Source: an uncultured Aquimarina sp. (GTDB lineage Bacteria > Bacteroidota > Bacteroidia > Flavobacteriales > Flavobacteriaceae). Taken from it: DNA of 64,000 bases. The notes below the pieces were generated by a model. It had not been told where the DNA came from. It searched no databases and saw only the letters and a program-made list of their open reading frames with translations. This document shows positions 60,016-64,000 of the stretch, piece by piece. A program made the position numbers and the translations under genes. Within the stretch, counting starts at the first letter, position 1. The number at the start of each line of letters is the position of its first letter. Location: contig CANNFM010000015.1 of assembly GCA_947503835.1 (NCBI GenBank), positions 62,001-126,000 on the forward strand, written 5' to 3'.

Positions 60016-61392
60016 TTATTTGTATTTAATGATTAATGCGTCTTTGGATCCTTTATTGTTTGGGATATCAAAGTCGCTACTTTCAGAGTTACCTACAACC
60101 ACTATTTTTTGGTCACTAGTTTCTATACAACCTTCTCCAAATTCTGCGAGGCTACCTCCATTAACCGTTTTCCATTGTATTTCTCCATTACTGTTGATAA
60201 TAACGCTCAAAGCATCACTTTGTCCTCTGTTTTGTGTTATATCAACATCACTACTTCTTGAATTACCAGTAATGATATAATTTCCGTTTTGCATTTTAGA
60301 GATACTTCTACCTGTGTCAAATTCGGTGCCTCCAATAGATTTTTCCCAAATTAGATTACCATTTCCATCTATTTGGATGACCCAAAGGTCTGCATTACCT
60401 TTTGCTTTAGAAACATCACCATCTTGGCTTCTAGAATCTCCTACAATAAGAAATTTTCCGTCTCCACTATCAGCAATGGCATAACCTACATCAATTTCTG
60501 ATCCGCCAAATGATTTTTGCCATAACTTAGTGCCTTCACCATTAATTTTTACAGCCCAAAAGTCATAACTTCCTTTACTATTGGTAATATCAAAATCAAC
60601 ACTTTCTGAAGAACCTATCATTAAAAAGCCTCCATCCTGAGTTTGAACGGCATCATAACTTCGATCATTATTGGTTCCTCCATAATAACGTCGCCATTCT
60701 TTTTCTCCTAAGGCATCAAGTTTAATTCCCCAGAATTCTCCTACCCCATGTCTTTGGGAGCTACTACGATTATCGTTACCATCTCCTCCGCTAGCAGTTA
60801 CATCAAGAAATCCGGTTATAAAATATCCGCCGTCTTGTGCTTGTACAACAGAAAATGCTCTATCTATACCCGAGAATCCAAAACTCTTTTCCCAAAGTAT
60901 ATTTCCTTCAGAATCCAGTTTTACAATCCAATAGTCTTGCAGGCCTGCATTTGCCGCCACATCTTCGTCTAAACTTCGGCTATATCCTACCAATGCATAA
61001 CCTCCATCGGAAGTTTTGATGATTTTTTCGGCTCTATCATCTGCAGAACCACCATAGGTTTTGCTCCATAAAACACTTCCGTTTTTTGAGAGTTTTAACA
61101 CCCAATAATCACTATCGGTAGCGGTTTTATCAGTGATATCCCCATCAATACTTTGTGTATATCCGGCAAGAACATAACCTCCATCACTAGCCTCGACTAG
61201 TGATAGAGCATTATCTTCATTAGTTCCTCCAAAGGTTTTAACCCAATCAATCTGATCATCGACTTCCTGAACAGGGTCTGGGTCAGGTTCGCTAACTGGA
61301 TTTTGTACTTCGCTATCATCACTACCACTACATCCTGTAATTAGTAATGAAGAAACGAATAACCCAAGCAAAACATACTTAGAAAATTTCAT
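60016..61392 (-). CDS. Lipoprotein with seven propeller-like repeats
   Basis: A 458-residue lipoprotein (signal MKFSKYVLLGLFVSSLLI, lipobox TGCSGSDD). Seven repeats of about 55-60 residues each have a start like WVKTFGGTNEDNALSLV and a middle like DGGYVLAGYTQS and a WVLKL strand. The seven units (WVKTFGG, WSKTYGG, WEKSFGF, WRRYYGG, WQKSFGG, WEKSIGG, WKTVNGG) suggest a seven-bladed beta-propeller on the cell surface. Function unknown. It lies 10 nt before the MbnP-like gene, in one operon. Confidence 0.82.
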   Translation of the reverse strand: MKFSKYVLLGLFVSSLLITGCSGSDDSEVQNPVSEPDPDPVQEVDDQIDWVKTFGGTNEDNALSLVEASDGGYVLAGYTQSIDGDITDKTATDSDYWVLKLSKNGSVLWSKTYGGSADDRAEKIIKTSDGGYALVGYSRSLDEDVAANAGLQDYWIVKLDSEGNILWEKSFGFSGIDRAFSVVQAQDGGYFITGFLDVTASGGDGNDNRSSSQRHGVGEFWGIKLDALGEKEWRRYYGGTNNDRSYDAVQTQDGGFLMIGSSESVDFDITNSKGSYDFWAVKINGEGTKLWQKSFGGSEIDVGYAIADSGDGKFLIVGDSRSQDGDVSKAKGNADLWVIQIDGNGNLIWEKSIGGTEFDTGRSISKMQNGNYIITGNSRSSDVDITQNRGQSDALSVIINSNGEIQWKTVNGGSLAEFGEGCIETSDQKIVVVGNSESSDFDIPNNKGSKDALIIKYK

Positions 61393-61418
61393 TTTTTTAA
61401 TCTTTGTTTGTTTTATCG

Positions 61419-64000
61419 TTATTGTTTAATAAAACGACTTGATAAAACTTTATTATCAGTGATAATTCTTAGGAAATATGCTCCCGATTTTAAACTATTT
61501 ACATCTATAGTATTAATAACGGTTCCTTGCTTTATCAATTGCCCTAAGAAGTTCCTAATTTCAAAGTTTGCAGATTTATTAATCGCAGGGGATATATTAA
61601 TCGCTTCAGTAACCGGATTAGGGTAAATAATTAATTTTACCTTATTCTGCACAGCTGCAGTACTACTTACTGTGCTATCGCTAGTAATAGAAATATCATC
61701 AATTGCAATATCAGCTTGCCACGTGCTTCCTGTTACTCTATTAAATCTTAATTTTAATGCTCCGCCCGTATATTGAGAGATATTAAGGGTAACGGTATTC
61801 CACGAATTTCCTTGATTACCTGTTTGGCTCCATATACTTGTCCAGGAAGCTCCATCATTTGATGATGCTTCAACCGCTATACTACCCATATCAGCAGCAC
61901 CAAACATGTGATATGCAAATGAGAATGTAGCAGAAGTTGCACTACTAAGGTCAAAACAAGGCGATGTTAATATTGCTTGCTTATCCGGAAATCCTGTTCC
62001 ATTTCCTGAGGCTTCTACATACACATAATAGGTACCCTGATCTGCACTTGCAGGTCCGGTATTTCTCGAAGGAGTACCATTAGAATCAACTGTCCAATCG
62101 ATATCATCTGCCAATGATTGTGACCATGAACCTAAGGTGTTTTCAAATCCTTGGTTATAAGGAAAAGAAGATATACCACCGGCACACACTCCAGGACCTG
62201 GACCACCATCTCCAGTAATGTTTACAGTATAGTCTTCAACTTCTCCATATTGAAATGATTCGCAAGATGTTGGAACGCCATTATATTTCATTGAAACCCT
62301 CATCCTGGTCGATCCAAGTGCTGCACTTGAAGGGACTGTAAATGTTCCACCAACAGGAGTATTCCTGGTTGCGCTTTGCGACCATACTTGCTCGCCGGCA
62401 TCTGCAAAATCTCCATCTTGATTATAGTCAATCCACACACTATACCCTTCACTGTATATCGTACCTGTCCATGTTGGAGTAATAGCAATTGCATTTGAAC
62501 TTGCCTTTGCCAGATTTGTGGTTAAATTACCATAAAAAGTATATCCTCCAGAAGAAGCTCCAGAATTATTATTTATAGTGCCTAATGATACATTACTAAT
62601 ATATTCATCAGAAACATTATTTCCATTAGAATCACAATAGTTCAACTGTACTGCTATAGTCGTAAAATTAGTAGAACTGCTATATTGAGAAGTACTCCCA
62701 TCTGAACATTTGCTTCTTACCTGGGCCTCATATTGTGTTGTTGGCGAAAGTCCTGAAATGGTATATGATGTTCCTGAAACCGAAGCAGTTGTCCATGAAG
62801 AAGTTCCTGCAGCCCGATATCTAACATCGTATGTTGCTCCAGAAACAGAGTTCCAACTTATTGTAGCATCTGTTGATCCAATATTAGATGCCGATACTGA
62901 TGCTGGTGTTGTAGCGTTACATACCGCAGGAGTACTTTGACGTACTAAGAAAAATCCGCCTTCAATATCACTTATCACTATATTTCCACTATTAAAATAG
63001 GGGTAGACATTCCATACACCATTAAATGCTGCTCCATTACTGGATGGGTAGGTATCAAAAGAACCTATTTCTGTGATATTCTTATTTCCTATATCAGAAA
63101 TATCAATAACTCTAATACCTGCTCTATAATTAGCCAGGTAAAATTTATTTCCTTTTACATACCCATTATGATCAATAGCAGCCGTAGGACCTGTATAAGT
63201 CATATGTTCTTTAGGATTATTTAAATCCAGAAAATCAAAGATTACTGTTCTTGTATTAAAACCTACTCCTTGTTCATCGGTTTCATCACCTAGTATAAAA
63301 TACCTCATATCTTCTGTAAACCAACCCTGATGAGTATATCCTACATCAGAATATTTTATAGTTGATAAGGTAACTGGGTTAGCTTTATCCGTAATATCAG
63401 CTATTACGACTTCAATCTCGTTACTACCAATTAGTATTTCTCTACCAGAATACGTAGCATCAGGACCTGTATACGTTACTACCTGAGCATCATGAGTATA
63501 TGCTCTTTGTCCGCCAGATAGAAATCCACCAGCATTAATTGGGTTTTTAGGGTCTTGAATATTAATAAAAAGAGGACCTCCTCTGTATGGTCCAGAATTT
63601 CTTTGTGCACCAACAACATATGCATAGCCGGTGTCTTCGTTAATTACAATATTATGGGCATTCCCAAATTCTGTATATCGAGTATCTGCCGTAAATGTTT
63701 GAGGTGGATTTGACACATTACGTAATCGAGTAAGATCAAAAACCTGCATCCCATGACCAGAGGCTTCACTTACAATAAAAGCGTGATCTTTGTACACTTT
63801 TACATCCCTCCATGAACTATTACTAGTAGCTGTAGGTAATTTACCAAGGTAAACAGGGTTGGTTGGATTAGATATATCTATAAATGCGGTTCCGTTATTA
63901 AGACCAATAAGTGCGTATTCATTTCCATTAGTAGGATCTGTCCATCCCCAACTATCGTTACCGGCACCGGCACTCATAGTAGAAAGAGAAATACGTGACA
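61419..64000 (-). CDS. Choice-of-anchor B family T9SS-secreted protein (N-terminus outside window)
   Basis: More than 852 residues. The frame is still open at base 64000 (codons read SRISLSTMSAGAGNDSWGW), so the true start and signal peptide are beyond the window. Order: choice-of-anchor B beta-propeller repeats (SWGWTDPTNGNEYALIGLNN, IDISNPTNPVYLGKLP), a fibronectin type III domain (ATISWNSVSGATYDVRYRAA), a GEVED domain (YSVWIDYNQDGDFADAGEQV, FQYGEVEDYTVNI), a MAM-like domain (FDLSSATSATFSFAYHMFG) and a C-terminal T9SS type A sorting domain (IIYPNPVTEAINISP ... GAYFLRIITDNKVLSSRFIK). It is exported by the T9SS and probably anchored at the surface. It heads the lipoprotein/MbnP/MauG operon, 26 nt before the next gene. 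Confidence 0.9.
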   Translation of the reverse strand, partial: SRISLSTMSAGAGNDSWGWTDPTNGNEYALIGLNNGTAFIDISNPTNPVYLGKLPTATSNSSWRDVKVYKDHAFIVSEASGHGMQVFDLTRLRNVSNPPQTFTADTRYTEFGNAHNIVINEDTGYAYVVGAQRNSGPYRGGPLFINIQDPKNPINAGGFLSGGQRAYTHDAQVVTYTGPDATYSGREILIGSNEIEVVIADITDKANPVTLSTIKYSDVGYTHQGWFTEDMRYFILGDETDEQGVGFNTRTVIFDFLDLNNPKEHMTYTGPTAAIDHNGYVKGNKFYLANYRAGIRVIDISDIGNKNITEIGSFDTYPSSNGAAFNGVWNVYPYFNSGNIVISDIEGGFFLVRQSTPAVCNATTPASVSASNIGSTDATISWNSVSGATYDVRYRAAGTSSWTTASVSGTSYTISGLSPTTQYEAQVRSKCSDGSTSQYSSSTNFTTIAVQLNYCDSNGNNVSDEYISNVSLGTINNNSGASSGGYTFYGNLTTNLAKASSNAIAITPTWTGTIYSEGYSVWIDYNQDGDFADAGEQVWSQSATRNTPVGGTFTVPSSAALGSTRMRVSMKYNGVPTSCESFQYGEVEDYTVNITGDGGPGPGVCAGGISSFPYNQGFENTLGSWSQSLADDIDWTVDSNGTPSRNTGPASADQGTYYVYVEASGNGTGFPDKQAILTSPCFDLSSATSATFSFAYHMFGAADMGSIAVEASSNDGASWTSIWSQTGNQGNSWNTVTLNISQYTGGALKLRFNRVTGSTWQADIAIDDISITSDSTVSSTAAVQNKVKLIIYPNPVTEAINISPAINKSANFEIRNFLGQLIKQGTVINTIDVNSLKSGAYFLRIITDNKVLSSRFIKQ

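Noticed and set aside
1..64000. CRISPR array, tRNA or rRNA genes, prophage, IS transposase
   Set aside because: I saw no regularly spaced direct repeats, no cloverleaf with CCA-type ends, no rRNA, and no integrase or transposase reading frame in any strand.

Overview
The window is a stretch of chromosome from a marine-type member of the Bacteroidota, almost certainly family Flavobacteriaceae (an Aquimarina-like relative is possible, but genus cannot be fixed from sequence alone). The evidence is the gliding-motility pair gldD/gldE beside ssb and mutY, a type IX secretion C-terminal sorting domain, DUF3098/DUF3127/DUF4199/DUF4301 proteins, low G+C, TAnnTTTG promoter elements with little Shine-Dalgarno signal, and abundant flavobacterial palindromic repeats. 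No phage, plasmid, CRISPR, rRNA or tRNA gene was found. Most genes are core metabolism and housekeeping; the unusual material is in repeats, in-frame insertions and a few gene combinations.

Layout. 1-6.3 kb: alanine dehydrogenase (cut by the window edge), a SemiSWEET, an enlarged leuS that carries an in-frame DUF559 nuclease-like module, a panE-like reductase, and a MITE-like element. 6.4-11.1 kb: a forward operon ftsX-lgt-small membrane protein-DUF3098-uppP-truB-TonB-like, all envelope or translation genes. 11.1-19.0 kb: thioredoxin-like, tag, upp, aat, DUF3127 (OB-type, ending in an SSB-like acidic tail), flavin reductase, an orphan histidine kinase, a thioesterase/HIT pair, and greA. 19.0-28.8 kb: thiamine region. 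A TPP riboswitch precedes thiS-thiC-tenI/thiE2-thiD-thiE-thiG-(four-helix-bundle gene)-thiH; a second TPP riboswitch precedes a TonB-dependent receptor, so de novo synthesis and outer-membrane uptake answer to the same ligand. The operon is interrupted by three repeat-rich inserts plus one in-frame palindrome in thiD.

28.8-37.5 kb: hybrid histidine kinase converging on an NtrC-type sigma-54 activator; then an overlapping five-gene operon (thiamine-binding YkoF-like protein, PnuC transporter, NadR-like kinase, DUF4301, ArfB-like hydrolase) and a phosphopantetheinyl transferase. 37.6-47 kb: ahcY, small secreted proteins, DUF3332, rpmA/rplU (L21 has a long C-terminal extension), an EamA exporter, gldD-gldE-ssb and mutY. 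47.2-51 kb: HU protein, a 29-residue very basic ribosomal-type protein, RNase G, recX, a cupin. 51-58 kb: biotin genes bioB, a ketoacyl synthase, bioA, bioD, bioF, with a Coa1-like gene among them. 58-64 kb: a MauG/MbnH-like di-heme protein paired with an MbnP-like copper-binding lipoprotein, a seven-repeat propeller lipoprotein and a large T9SS-secreted choice-of-anchor-B protein cut by the window end; this resembles a surface copper-handling locus.

The strongest candidate for an undescribed system is a family of short palindromic repeats that occur as inverted pairs. One pair brackets the DUF559 module inside leuS; other pairs or single copies, without a nuclease, lie between genes and inside the leuS reading frame. 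A sequence-distinct palindrome has entered thiD in frame. I infer, but cannot show, that the DUF559 protein family moves or maintains these repeats.
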